Assembly: GCF_013378445.1 (NCBI RefSeq)
Contig: NZ_JABXYK010000008.1
Span: forward strand, 216,872 to 280,871
Reading direction: 5' to 3'
DNA length: 64,000 bases
From: Mycoplana rhizolycopersici
GTDB taxonomy: Bacteria; Pseudomonadota; Alphaproteobacteria; Rhizobiales; Rhizobiaceae
Of the stretch, positions 35,889 to 44,190 are shown one piece after another. Made by a program: the position numbers and the translations under genes. The notes beneath the pieces were generated by a model. The model did not search any database, was not told the origin of the DNA, and saw only the letters and a program-made list of their open reading frames with translations. Numbering within the stretch: position 1 is the stretch's first letter; each line of letters begins with the position of its first letter.

Positions 35889-37148
35889 TCACTTCGCCGG
35901 CTTGAACCAGCTGTCGAGGCCCTTCTGAAGCTTCTCGGCGGCTGCCTCCGGCGTATCGGTGCCGTTGATGACATTGGCCGACATGGTCCAGGTCTCGTTT
36001 TCGAGGTTCGGCGTGCCGCGCGACAGGATCTGGTAGGTCGAGCGGATCGTCGGCTGGCACTTCTCGCGCCAGGAGACGAATTCCTGCGCCAGCGGATCGG
36101 CCATCTTGACCGCAGTCGAGTTCAGGCTGAAGAAGCCCGGCAGCGAGTTGGCATAGATGTCGGCGAATTCCGGAGAGGCGATGAAGGTAAGCAGCTTCTT
36201 CGCAGCTTCCGGATTGACGCTCTTGGCGTTCAGGCCGATGCCGATGTCGTTGTGGTCGGAGATGTAGCAGGTGTCGCCGGCCGTCTTCACCGGCGGCGGG
36301 AACGCGCCCATCTTGAACTGCGCCTGGGTGTTGAACAGGCCGATTTCCCACGAACCTGCCGGATAGATCGCGGCACGGCCGAGCGTGAACAGGTTCTGGC
36401 TATCGGGATAGGTCTGGGCCTCGAAACCGTCGCCGAGATAGTCCTTCCACTTCGCCAGCGTCTTGAACGGCTCCACCCACTGCGGATCGGTCAGCTTCTG
36501 TTCGCCCTTGATCAGCGCCAGACGGCCTTCCTCGCCCTTCCAGTAGTTCGGGCCGATGTTCTGGTAGCCCATGGTCGCAGCTTCCCACAGATCCTTGGTG
36601 CCCATGGCCATCGGAATGTAGTTGCCGTCGGCCTTGATCTTGTCGAGGGCCGCGAAGAACTCGTCTTCCGTCGTCGGAACCGCGATGCCCAGCTGGTCGA
36701 ACGCGTCCTTGTTGTAGATGAAGCCGTGGATCACCGAAGCCATCGGCACGCAGAAGGTCGCCGAGCCGTCGTCCGTCGTCCAGGCGGACCTGGCGACGTC
36801 GGAGAAGTTCTCCATACCCGGCAGGTCGTTCAGGCTAGCCAGATGCTTCTTGTTGTAGAGCTCGAGCGAGGCGTCGAACGGGCGGCAGGTGATGAGATCG
36901 CCGGCGGAGCCCGCGTCGAGCTTGGCGTTGAGGGCGGCGTTGTACTCGGTCGGCGCCGTCGGCGCGAAGGTCACCTTGATGCCCGGGTTCTTCGCCTCGA
37001 AGGCCGGGATGATCTTGTCCTTCCAGATCGAAAGGTCGTCGTTGCGCCAGCTTTCGATCGTCAGCGAGACGTCCTGCGCCTGGGCTATCCCGGCCGTGCC
37101 GAGAATGCTGGTGGCAAGGAGCAGTCCCTTGATCAGGTTGCGTGTCAT
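35889..37148 (-). CDS. CUT1 ABC sugar-binding protein
   Basis: A 419-aa periplasmic protein with signal peptide (LIKGLLLATSILGTAGIAQAQ) and an extracellular solute-binding family 1 fold (SLTIESWRNDDLSIWKDKIIPAFEAKNPGI). It delivers a sugar to the permeases at 33741-35542. The neighbours MurQ, NagA and a BadF-type kinase point to an amino sugar such as N-acetylmuramate, N-acetylglucosamine or a derivative. AGGGAGAATGTC precedes the ATG. It follows murQ by 39 bp. Confidence 0.92.
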   Translation of the reverse strand: MTRNLIKGLLLATSILGTAGIAQAQDVSLTIESWRNDDLSIWKDKIIPAFEAKNPGIKVTFAPTAPTEYNAALNAKLDAGSAGDLITCRPFDASLELYNKKHLASLNDLPGMENFSDVARSAWTTDDGSATFCVPMASVIHGFIYNKDAFDQLGIAVPTTEDEFFAALDKIKADGNYIPMAMGTKDLWEAATMGYQNIGPNYWKGEEGRLALIKGEQKLTDPQWVEPFKTLAKWKDYLGDGFEAQTYPDSQNLFTLGRAAIYPAGSWEIGLFNTQAQFKMGAFPPPVKTAGDTCYISDHNDIGIGLNAKSVNPEAAKKLLTFIASPEFADIYANSLPGFFSLNSTAVKMADPLAQEFVSWREKCQPTIRSTYQILSRGTPNLENETWTMSANVINGTDTPEAAAEKLQKGLDSWFKPAK

Positions 37149-37187
37149 GACATTCTCCCTTTTGTGCGCCCGTTCGGCGCGTTCCCG

Positions 37188-38081
37188 TTATCGGAGGTTC
37201 TTCAGGGCGCGCCGCAGGCTCTGCCCGGAATTGTTGAGCGCCGCCTCTGCCGCGGCCTTGTCGGTTGCGCCGGCTGAGATCAGCACGGCCGCCTTGACCG
37301 AGCCTTCGGACTGCTCCAGCAGCCGTTCCGCCTCGTCGAAGCCCACGCCGGAAATGCCCGAAACGATGCGGGCCGCCCGGTCCTTCAGCTTGATGTTGTC
37401 CGCCTTGAGATTGACCATGTAGCCGTCATGCACGTGGCCGAGCTGGATGCCGACCAGCGTGGAGAGCATGTTGAAGGCGATCTTCTGCGCCGTCCCCGCC
37501 CCCATGCGCGTAGATCCGGAGACCACTTCCGGCGGCGTCTGCAGCAGGACGGAGATGTCGGCATAGGCAAAAAGCGGCGCACCGGGATTGTTGGCGAGCG
37601 CCACGACCTTGGCTTCGTGCTCCCTAGCGTAGTCCGCGATCGCGATGGCATAGGGCGTGGTGCCGCTGGCGGTGACACAGATGACGCAGTCGCCCTTGCC
37701 GATGCCGGCGCGCTCCGCATCCGAGACTGCAAGCTGCTCGTCATCCTCGTAGCCACCCGCGAGATCCTCAAGGCTCGCCGCCCCGCCCGCAAGCAGAATG
37801 ACGATGCGGTCGCGCGTAATACCGTAGGTGCCGGGAAGCTCCAGCGCGTCGGCCATGCCCATCAGGCCGGAACTGCCCGCTCCAACATAGACAAGGCGGC
37901 CGCCTGTGCGCAGGGCTTCCGTGGCGAGCTTGGCCGCCTCGGCGATATCCTCGAGCGCACTGTCGACCGCGCCGGCGGCCTGCTGCTGGGCCGCGGACAG
38001 GACCTTCAACACATCCACCGCAGGACGCTCGTCGAGCCCCTCCGCCTGTTCGTGCCTTGCTTCAGTTCTGGCAGATGCCAT
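37188..38081 (-). CDS. murQ: N-acetylmuramic acid 6-phosphate etherase
   Basis: A 297-aa cytoplasmic lyase that removes D-lactate from MurNAc-6-phosphate to give GlcNAc-6-phosphate. It has an SIS domain with the sugar-phosphate loop RLVYVGAGSSGLMG (62-75). The acidic residues at positions matching the catalytic glutamates of E. coli MurQ are visible (Glu81 in DALELPGTYG, Glu112 in GYEDDEQL). The C-terminal helical region resembles a UBA-like fold. It is the first gene of the minus-strand importer operon and is divergent from the kinase gene. GlcNAc-6-P should pass to NagA (41067) and the SIS deaminase (40048). Confidence 0.94.
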   Translation of the reverse strand: MASARTEARHEQAEGLDERPAVDVLKVLSAAQQQAAGAVDSALEDIAEAAKLATEALRTGGRLVYVGAGSSGLMGMADALELPGTYGITRDRIVILLAGGAASLEDLAGGYEDDEQLAVSDAERAGIGKGDCVICVTASGTTPYAIAIADYAREHEAKVVALANNPGAPLFAYADISVLLQTPPEVVSGSTRMGAGTAQKIAFNMLSTLVGIQLGHVHDGYMVNLKADNIKLKDRAARIVSGISGVGFDEAERLLEQSEGSVKAAVLISAGATDKAAAEAALNNSGQSLRRALKNLR

Positions 38082-38111
38082 CGCATAGTCTCCCTTGCGG
38101 AGGATTTAATG

Positions 38112-38256
38112 CCAAAAACATACCAATTGTCCATAGGAAATTAACGTGCATGAATGGAAAAATCCCGCCTTCATATTTTATCACTATATTTCAATAATTT
38201 AGAACAGAATAGTCAATCGCCATCTGTTTTCCGCTTGGTTAATGGTATTTTTTTGG
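38112..38256. promoter_or_regulatory. Divergent control region with two inverted 16-bp GntR-like sites
   Basis: CCAAAAACATACCAAT (38112-38127, plus strand) and CCAAAAAAATACCATT (minus strand of 38241-38256) match at 14 of 16 positions and face each other across an AT-rich 113-bp stretch. They lie close to the starts of the two divergent transcription units, murQ and the kinase. A further TTGGTAT follows at 38253. The natural candidate protein is the GntR-family regulator at 39254. Confidence 0.6.
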
Positions 38257-38279
38257 TATTGTATTTTCCGGAGGTCCCC

Positions 38280-39257
38280 ATGGCAGATTTCATCATCGGT
38301 ATCGATGGCGGCGGAACGAGTTGCCGCGCGGCGGTCGCGGACCCGCGGGGCGTCGTCCTCGGGCGGGGCAAGAGCGGCGCGGCCAACATCCTGACCGATC
38401 CCAACAACGCCATTCAAAGCATCACCGACGCTGCCGAGGCCGCTTTTCGCGACGCCGGCCTGCCGCCGGAAGAGGTGCGCAATGCCGACGCCTTCCTCGG
38501 TCTCGCCGGCACCAATGTCGGCAACCTCACGCAATATGTGCGCGAGCGCCTGCCCTTTCGCCACACCGACATCGATTCCGACGGCCTGATCGCTCTGCAG
38601 GGTGCGATCGGCGAAGCCGACGGCTCCGTCGCCATCCTCGGTACCGGCACGATCTTCATGGCCCGACGCGACGGCAAGGTCCACTATATCGGCGGCTGGG
38701 GCTTCACCATCGGCGATCTGGGCGGCGGCGCCCGCCTTGGCCACGCGCTGCTGCAGGAGGCGCTGCTCGCCCATGACGGCATCCGCGAGCGATCTGCCGT
38801 GACCACGGCCATTCTCGACGAATTCCGCCACGACCCGACCGCGATGGTCGAGTTCGCCCGCCTCTCCAAGCCCGGCGACTTCGGCCGCTATGCACCGCTC
38901 GTCTTCCAGCATGCGCAGGCCGGCGACACGGGCGCGCTGGCGCTGCTGCAGGCCGCCGCACGCTCCGTCAACGAGGCGCTCGACGCGATCACCCGGATCG
39001 GCGGCCACGAGCGGCTGTGCCTGCTCGGCGGACTGGCACCGCTCTACCCCGCATGGCTCGAAGAGCACCACCGGACAATCCTGGTCGAGCCGCAGGCGGA
39101 CGCGCTGACGGGCGCAGTCGCGCTGGCCGCAAAGCGCCACGAAACCAGATCCCGCAACGGCGAGGTCCGGCAGGATCGAGCCCAGAATGACGGGGCCCAA
39201 AGAGACGGGGCCCAAAAAGACGGGGCCCAGCAAGACGGAGCCGGAGACGCCTCATGA
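38280..39257 (+). CDS. BadF/BadG-type amino-sugar kinase (MurNAc/GlcNAc kinase candidate)
   Basis: A 325-aa ASKHA-fold kinase. Phosphate-1 motif IGIDGGGTSCRAAV, phosphate-2 motif VAILGTGTIFMA, and a glycine-rich GWGFTIGDLGGGARLG loop place it with N-acetylglucosamine kinases and the MurK-type MurNAc/GlcNAc kinase. It should phosphorylate the imported sugar at O6, making the MurQ or NagA substrate. The ATG at 38280 follows CCGGAGG; the upstream part of the frame is AT-rich control DNA. The C-terminal tail is a four-fold pentapeptide repeat (QNDGA, QRDGA, QKDGA, QQDGA) coded by a 15-bp tandem repeat. The gene overlaps the GntR gene by four bases. Confidence 0.88.
   Translation: MADFIIGIDGGGTSCRAAVADPRGVVLGRGKSGAANILTDPNNAIQSITDAAEAAFRDAGLPPEEVRNADAFLGLAGTNVGNLTQYVRERLPFRHTDIDSDGLIALQGAIGEADGSVAILGTGTIFMARRDGKVHYIGGWGFTIGDLGGGARLGHALLQEALLAHDGIRERSAVTTAILDEFRHDPTAMVEFARLSKPGDFGRYAPLVFQHAQAGDTGALALLQAAARSVNEALDAITRIGGHERLCLLGGLAPLYPAWLEEHHRTILVEPQADALTGAVALAAKRHETRSRNGEVRQDRAQNDGAQRDGAQKDGAQQDGAGDAS
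39183..39242 (+). repeat. Tandem 15-bp repeat within the kinase gene
   Basis: There are four consecutive 15-bp units of the form CARNNNGACGGRGCC. They encode Gln-X-Asp-Gly-Ala at the kinase C-terminus. The number of units keeps the frame, so copy-number change would alter tail length without breaking the gene. Confidence 0.85.
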
Positions 39258-40018
39258 CGGCACTGCTGGCCACGATCCTGTCCCCCGAGCGCCTGCAGGC
39301 TGGCGGATCCGGCCCGCTGTACCTGAAGCTTCGCCAGACGCTGGAAGAGGCGATCAACACCGGCAAGCTCAATCACGGCGACGCCCTGCCGCCTGAACGC
39401 GACCTTGCCGATTACGCCAACATCAGCCGCGTGACGGTCCGCAAAGCGGTGGACGACCTCGTCAAGGACGGGCTTCTGGTGCGCCGGCACGGCTCAGGCA
39501 CCTTCGTGGTCAAGCCGGTCTCGAAGGTGGAACAGTCGTTGTCGCGGCTGACCTCATTTACCGAGGACATGGCACGGCGCGGGCTGACGACGCGCGCTCA
39601 ATGGCTCGACCGCGGCCTGTTCCACCCCTCGCCCGACGAGATGATGATCCTTGGCCTGCCGGCCGATGCACTGGTCGCCCGGCTCGGCCGCCTGCGTATT
39701 GCCGACGACATGCCGCTGGCGATCGAACGCGCCTGCATTTCCTCGGAATTCCTGCCGGACCCCGCACGGGTGACGGGCTCGCTCTATGCCGCCCTCGCGC
39801 AGCGCGGCTGCCGGCCGGTGCGCGCCGTACAGCGCATCTCGGCATATAATATCAAGGAGCCGGACGCGGCCCTGCTCGGCGTCCCCCCCGGCGTGGCCGG
39901 GCTGTCGATCGAACGCGTCTCCTACCTTGCCTCCGGCAGGGTCGTGGAATTCACCCGCTCGCTCTACCGGGGCGATGCCTATGACTTCGTCGCGGAACTG
40001 ACGCTCTCGGATACGTGA
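39254..40018 (+). CDS. GntR-family regulator, HutC/NagR type with UTRA domain
   Basis: A 254-aa repressor. The N-terminal winged helix (LPPERDLADYANISRVTVRKAVDDLVKDGLLVRRHGSGTFV) is followed by a UTRA ligand domain (about 95-250), as in NagR/YvoA, which bind glucosamine-6-P or GlcNAc-6-P. It lies inside the amino-sugar operon and is translationally coupled to the kinase gene (ATGA). It probably controls the divergent promoters at 38112-38256 in response to a sugar phosphate made by the pathway. Confidence 0.92.
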   Translation: MTALLATILSPERLQAGGSGPLYLKLRQTLEEAINTGKLNHGDALPPERDLADYANISRVTVRKAVDDLVKDGLLVRRHGSGTFVVKPVSKVEQSLSRLTSFTEDMARRGLTTRAQWLDRGLFHPSPDEMMILGLPADALVARLGRLRIADDMPLAIERACISSEFLPDPARVTGSLYAALAQRGCRPVRAVQRISAYNIKEPDAALLGVPPGVAGLSIERVSYLASGRVVEFTRSLYRGDAYDFVAELTLSDT

Positions 40019-40047
40019 GCGTACCGCTGGAACGGAAAGACCAGACC

Positions 40048-41070
40048 ATGCAGACCAACATGCGCCGTGAAGTGAACGAGATCCCGGAAGCCGCCGCCCG
40101 GCTCCTTTCGGAGCAGAAGGATGCCATCGCCCGCGCCGGAAGCGCGTTGAAGGCCGCCGATCCGCGCTTCTTCGTCACCGTCGCCCGCGGCTCCTCCGAC
40201 CATGCGGCCCTGTTCCTCAAATATGCGATCGAGCTGACCGCCGGGCGCCCCGTCGCCTCGCTTGGCCCCTCGCTCGCCTCGATTTACGGCGCAAAACTGA
40301 AGCTGGATGGCGCAGCCGCCATCGCGATCTCGCAGTCCGGCAAGAGCCCCGACATCGTCGCCATGGCAAGGGCTGCGACGGATGCAGGCGCCATCTCGAT
40401 GGCGCTGACCAACACCATCCCCTCGCCGCTTGCAGACGCCTGCAGCCACCCCCTCGACATCTGTGCCGGCCCCGAAATCAGCGTGGCCGCCACCAAGTCC
40501 TACGTCAACTCAATCGTCGCGGGTCTTGCGATCCTGGCCGAGTGGACGAGCGATGCAGCACTGAAGACGGCGGTCGCAGCCCTGCCCGACCAGTTCGCAA
40601 AGGCGATTGCGCTCGACTGGAGCGAACTGATCGCCGATCTGGCGGAAGCGAAATCGCTCTACGTGCTCGGCCGCGGCCCCGGTCTTGCCATCGCCAGCGA
40701 AGCGGCGCTGAAGTTCAAGGAAACCTCCGGCCTGCATGCCGAAGCCTATTCGTCCGCCGAGGTGCTGCACGGCCCTGTCGCTCTGGTCGGCCCCTCGTTT
40801 CCGGTGATCGCGCTTGCCGCCCGCGACGCCGCCGAACAGTCGGTCACCGGCATGGCCGACGGGCTTGCCGCGAAGGGCACCTATGCCTGCGTCACTTCCG
40901 CCGGCGCCATCGCGGCCAAGAAGCTGCCCTTCGTTGCCACCGGCCACCCGATCACGGATGCGCTGGCGCTGATCGTCCCCTTCTACGGCTTTGTCGAAGC
41001 CTGGTCGCGCGCCCGCGGCCTCGACCCCGACAAGCCGGTCAACCTGAAGAAAGTCACGGAGACAAGATGA
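40048..41070 (+). CDS. SIS-domain sugar isomerase/deaminase (GlmS-C/NagB-II type)
   Basis: A 340-aa cytoplasmic enzyme with two SIS domains and no glutaminase domain. The first has FVTVARGSSDHAALFLKYAIE and AIAISQSGKSPDIV; the second has LYVLGRGPGLAIASEAALKFKETSGLHAEAYSSAEVLHGP. This layout equals the isomerase half of GlmS and is typical of NagB-II glucosamine-6-phosphate deaminases, which convert GlcN-6-P to fructose-6-P and ammonia. The ATG at 40048 is preferred over the upstream GTG at 40015. It overlaps nagA (ATGA), which supplies its substrate. Confidence 0.9.
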   Translation: MQTNMRREVNEIPEAAARLLSEQKDAIARAGSALKAADPRFFVTVARGSSDHAALFLKYAIELTAGRPVASLGPSLASIYGAKLKLDGAAAIAISQSGKSPDIVAMARAATDAGAISMALTNTIPSPLADACSHPLDICAGPEISVAATKSYVNSIVAGLAILAEWTSDAALKTAVAALPDQFAKAIALDWSELIADLAEAKSLYVLGRGPGLAIASEAALKFKETSGLHAEAYSSAEVLHGPVALVGPSFPVIALAARDAAEQSVTGMADGLAAKGTYACVTSAGAIAAKKLPFVATGHPITDALALIVPFYGFVEAWSRARGLDPDKPVNLKKVTETR

Positions 41071-42227
41071 GTGCCCTGACCGCAATCACCGGCGCCCGCA
41101 TCTTCGACGGCGACCTCTGGCACGACGACGCCGCGCTTCTGATCGAAAACGGCAAGATTGCCTCAATCGTCGCCGACGCCGATATCCCGGCCACAGTCCG
41201 GCGCCAGCCTGCCGCCGGCTCCCGCATCGTCCCCGGCTTCGTCGACCTGCAGGTCAACGGCGGCGGCGGCGTGCTCCTGAACGAACAGCCGGATGTGGAC
41301 GGCATTCGCACCATCTGCAAAGCGCACGCCCGTTTCGGCACGACGGCGCTGCTGCCGACGCTGATCACCGACACACCGGAAATCACCGCCCGCACGGTTG
41401 CGGCAGGCGTGGCCGCACGCGAGGCGAAAGTGCCTGGCTTCCTCGGCCTGCACCTGGAGGGACCGCATCTGTCGATCGCCCGCAAGGGCGCGCACGATCC
41501 GAAACTGATCCGCCGCATGGAGGCAGACGACCTCGCCTGCATCGTTGAGGCGCGCGGCCGGCTCGACGCCCTGTTGACGACGGTCGCGCCGGAAAGCGTG
41601 ACCGACGAGCAGATCGCATCTCTGGCGAAGGCGGGCGTGACCGTCAGCCTGGGGCACTCGGACAGCGGCTATCGCACCGTCGGTGCCGCAGCTGCGGCCG
41701 GCGCCAGCATAATGACCCATCTTTTCAATGCGATGAGCCCGCTCGGCCATCGCGAGCCCGGAATGGTCGGCGCAGCACTCGACATTGGCCACCTCAATGC
41801 CGGACTGATCGCAGACGGCTTCCATGTCGACCCGGTGTCGATCGGCGTCGCGCTGCGCGCCAAGAAGGGGCCGGGCCGCATCTTCCTCGTCACCGACGCC
41901 ATGTCGCCGATCGGCACCGACATGACCGGCTTCACCCTTAACGGCCGCGAGATCTTCCGTAAGGACGGGCGCCTGACGCTTGCCGACGGCACGCTCGCCG
42001 GCGCTGATATCGACATGGCCTCCTGCGTCCGCTTCATGCACGAGAATGTCGGCCTGGACCTGGAGGAAGCCCTGCGCATGGCCTCGCTCTATCCTGCCGA
42101 GGCGATCGGCATGGTCGGGCGGAAAGGCCGGCTCACCCATGGGCATGACGCCGATTTCGCAGTGCTCGACGAAACACTCGCCGTGCGTGCGACCCATATC
42201 GGCGGCGAAGAGGTGTTTCGCGCCTGA
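41067..42227 (+). CDS. nagA: N-acetylglucosamine-6-phosphate deacetylase
   Basis: A 386-aa amidohydrolase-fold enzyme that removes acetate from GlcNAc-6-P. Family motifs are PGFVDLQVNGGGGVLLN, the metal-binding Glu in LGLHLEGPHLSIARKGAH, VSLGHSDSGY (His), MTHLFNAMSPLGHREPG (His), and the catalytic Asp in FLVTDAMSPIG. The start overlaps the stop of the SIS deaminase gene. It is the last gene of the kinase-GntR-deaminase-NagA operon and joins MurQ and deaminase into a complete route to fructose-6-P. Confidence 0.95.
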   Translation: MSALTAITGARIFDGDLWHDDAALLIENGKIASIVADADIPATVRRQPAAGSRIVPGFVDLQVNGGGGVLLNEQPDVDGIRTICKAHARFGTTALLPTLITDTPEITARTVAAGVAAREAKVPGFLGLHLEGPHLSIARKGAHDPKLIRRMEADDLACIVEARGRLDALLTTVAPESVTDEQIASLAKAGVTVSLGHSDSGYRTVGAAAAAGASIMTHLFNAMSPLGHREPGMVGAALDIGHLNAGLIADGFHVDPVSIGVALRAKKGPGRIFLVTDAMSPIGTDMTGFTLNGREIFRKDGRLTLADGTLAGADIDMASCVRFMHENVGLDLEEALRMASLYPAEAIGMVGRKGRLTHGHDADFAVLDETLAVRATHIGGEEVFRA

Positions 42228-42473
42228 GGCCTTTGCCGATGCTGGCGCAAGGCGGCTCTGCTGCCGTGAAGACACTGAAGCGTCGGGCATTTTTCCTGCG
42301 GCAAGGGTGCGAAGCAGCATTGCGTCCGGAATTGCAGAAAAACGAAGGAACAGCGCTTTTCCGGTGATCCCGTTTTCCACGGATATGCGCTAGGGTGCGC
42401 CTTGTCTCATTCCATAAATGGGCCCGGATCGATCATACCCGGCGCCCTCCCCGGCATCTTTGACAGGTAAGCC

Positions 42474-43526
42474 ATGCAACTGATTTTTGACGGGCACAAT
42501 GATGTCCTGCTCCGACTGTGGACCAACATGCAGGGCGGAGGCGATCCGGTTGCCGAATTCCGCGACGGCACCGACCAGGGACACATCGACGCCCCTCGCG
42601 CCCGCAGCGGCGGCCTGGCAGGCGGCCTCAGCGCCATCTACATTTCCTCCGGCCACTACGGGCCTCGGCAGCCCGACGCGAACGGGCACTACGCAACCCC
42701 GCTCGAGGCGCCGCTGGAACGTCAGCCGTCGCTCGACATCGCGCTTGCCATGGCCTCGATCGCTCTCCGGATCGACCGCGCCGGCGCCTGGCGGCTTTGC
42801 CGTTCGACCGACGATATCCGCAGCGCCTTCGAGGACCGCACCTTCGCAGCGGTCCTCCACATGGAAGGCTGCGAGGCGATCGACAGGGAGCTTAAGGCGC
42901 TGGACACGTTCTATGCCGCCGGCCTGCGGTCCCTCGGCCCGGTCTGGAGCCGCAACAACATCTTCGGCCACGGCGCGCCCTTCGCCTATCCCGCATCGCC
43001 CGATTCAGGCCCCGGCCTGACCGAGGCCGGCTTCGACCTCGTGCGCGCCTGCAACCGGCTCGGCATCCTTGTCGATCTTTCCCACATCACCGAACAGGGC
43101 TTCTGGGATGCGGCGAAGACCACCGACCAGCCTCTGATCGCCACGCATTCCAACGCCCACGCGCTGACCCCCGTCGCGCGCAACCTGACCGACCGGCAGA
43201 TGGATGCGATCCGGGAGAGCCACGGGCTCGTCGGCCTGAACTATGCCACCACCATGCTGCGTTCCGACGGCCAGGAAAACGCCGACACCCCGATGTCGGA
43301 CATGGTGCGGCACGTGGACCATATGGTGAAACGCATGGGCATCGATTGCGTGGCGCTCGGATCCGACTTCGACGGAGCGACGATCCCGGCGGGCATCGGC
43401 GATGCGGCCGGCAGCCAGCAGATCGTGACGGCACTCCGGGCCGCCGGCTATGACGAGGATGCGCTTGCGAAAATCTGCCGCGAGAACTGGCTGCGCGTGC
43501 TCGGCAAGGCCTGGCACGAAGGCTGA
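42474..43526 (+). CDS. Membrane dipeptidase family (M19) peptidase
   Basis: A 350-aa zinc dipeptidase-type protein. The N-terminal metal motif is FDGHNDVL (His8, Asp10). Other family motifs include the metal-bridging Glu in VLHMEGCEAID, VDLSHITEQGFW (His), THSNAHAL (His) and GSDFDGATIPAG. Family members hydrolyse dipeptides, some with a D-residue at the second position. Lying 247 bp after nagA, it could help use peptides released together with cell-wall sugars, but it could equally be independent. No signal peptide is visible, so a cytoplasmic site is likely. Confidence 0.9.
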   Translation: MQLIFDGHNDVLLRLWTNMQGGGDPVAEFRDGTDQGHIDAPRARSGGLAGGLSAIYISSGHYGPRQPDANGHYATPLEAPLERQPSLDIALAMASIALRIDRAGAWRLCRSTDDIRSAFEDRTFAAVLHMEGCEAIDRELKALDTFYAAGLRSLGPVWSRNNIFGHGAPFAYPASPDSGPGLTEAGFDLVRACNRLGILVDLSHITEQGFWDAAKTTDQPLIATHSNAHALTPVARNLTDRQMDAIRESHGLVGLNYATTMLRSDGQENADTPMSDMVRHVDHMVKRMGIDCVALGSDFDGATIPAGIGDAAGSQQIVTALRAAGYDEDALAKICRENWLRVLGKAWHEG

Positions 43527-43581
43527 CGGAAGATGATGGAAGCCGCCGCGAGCATAGCGGCGGCGGCCCTCAGGAGGCTGG

Positions 43582-44082
43582 TCAGTCCGGCAGGCGCGCC
43601 TCTCCGAGATCGACACCCAGAACGCCCGCAAGCCCATCGGCGACGATCGCATGGTCGATGCGTTGCGGCACGCCGGAAACCGTCACCGAGCCCACGCAGC
43701 CGAGCCCATCGACCAGGATCGGAAATCCACCGCCATGGGTGGCGAAGTCGGAGAGCGGCAGGTTGTGCGCCTCCTCCTGGCCGCGGTGCGCGAGCGCCAG
43801 CCGCCGGCCGACGAGATAGGATGAGTGCCACAGCCGCAATACGGTATTGCGCTTGCGCCGGATCCATTCGGCGTTGTCGGTCGACGTTCCCTCGATGACG
43901 GTGTGGAACAGGATGCGATCGCGCAGCGAAATGTCGATCGCAATCGCCGCACCGCGCTCCAGCGCGATCTCGCGCAGGATATTGCCGAGCCTCCAGGCGG
44001 TATCCGTGTCGAAGCGTGAAAACCGCAGCAGTTCCTCCTGTTCCTCGAGCCGCGCGATGTCGCTCTTGAAATCCTCGGTCAT
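43582..44082 (-). CDS. UPF0303 / GlcG-HbpS-like (haem-degrading domain) protein
   Basis: A 166-aa soluble protein of the UPF0303 family, related to the HbpS/GlcG fold. Typical segments are AWRLGNILREIALERGAAIAIDI, LRDRILFHTVIEGTSTDNAEWIRRKRN and HGGGFPILVDGLGCVGSVTVSGVPQRIDHAIV. HbpS-type relatives bind or degrade haem; direct evidence for UPF0303 members is thin, so the role is open. Divergence or operon links are not informative here; it is convergent with the dipeptidase gene. Confidence 0.8.
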   Translation of the reverse strand: MTEDFKSDIARLEEQEELLRFSRFDTDTAWRLGNILREIALERGAAIAIDISLRDRILFHTVIEGTSTDNAEWIRRKRNTVLRLWHSSYLVGRRLALAHRGQEEAHNLPLSDFATHGGGFPILVDGLGCVGSVTVSGVPQRIDHAIVADGLAGVLGVDLGEARLPD

Positions 44083-44190
44083 GCCTGTCTCCTCCCCAGT
44101 CCTGTGCTGCCTGTTCCGTCTGCGTAGCCTGCGGCCAGTCCAGGCACAAGTGCCGATGGCGGAACGAAGGAGCGCATTGCTCCGGCGCGT

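Noticed and set aside
39183..39242. Short regular repeats considered as a CRISPR array
   Set aside because: The units are 15 bp, contiguous without spacers and in frame within a kinase gene; no cas genes are present.
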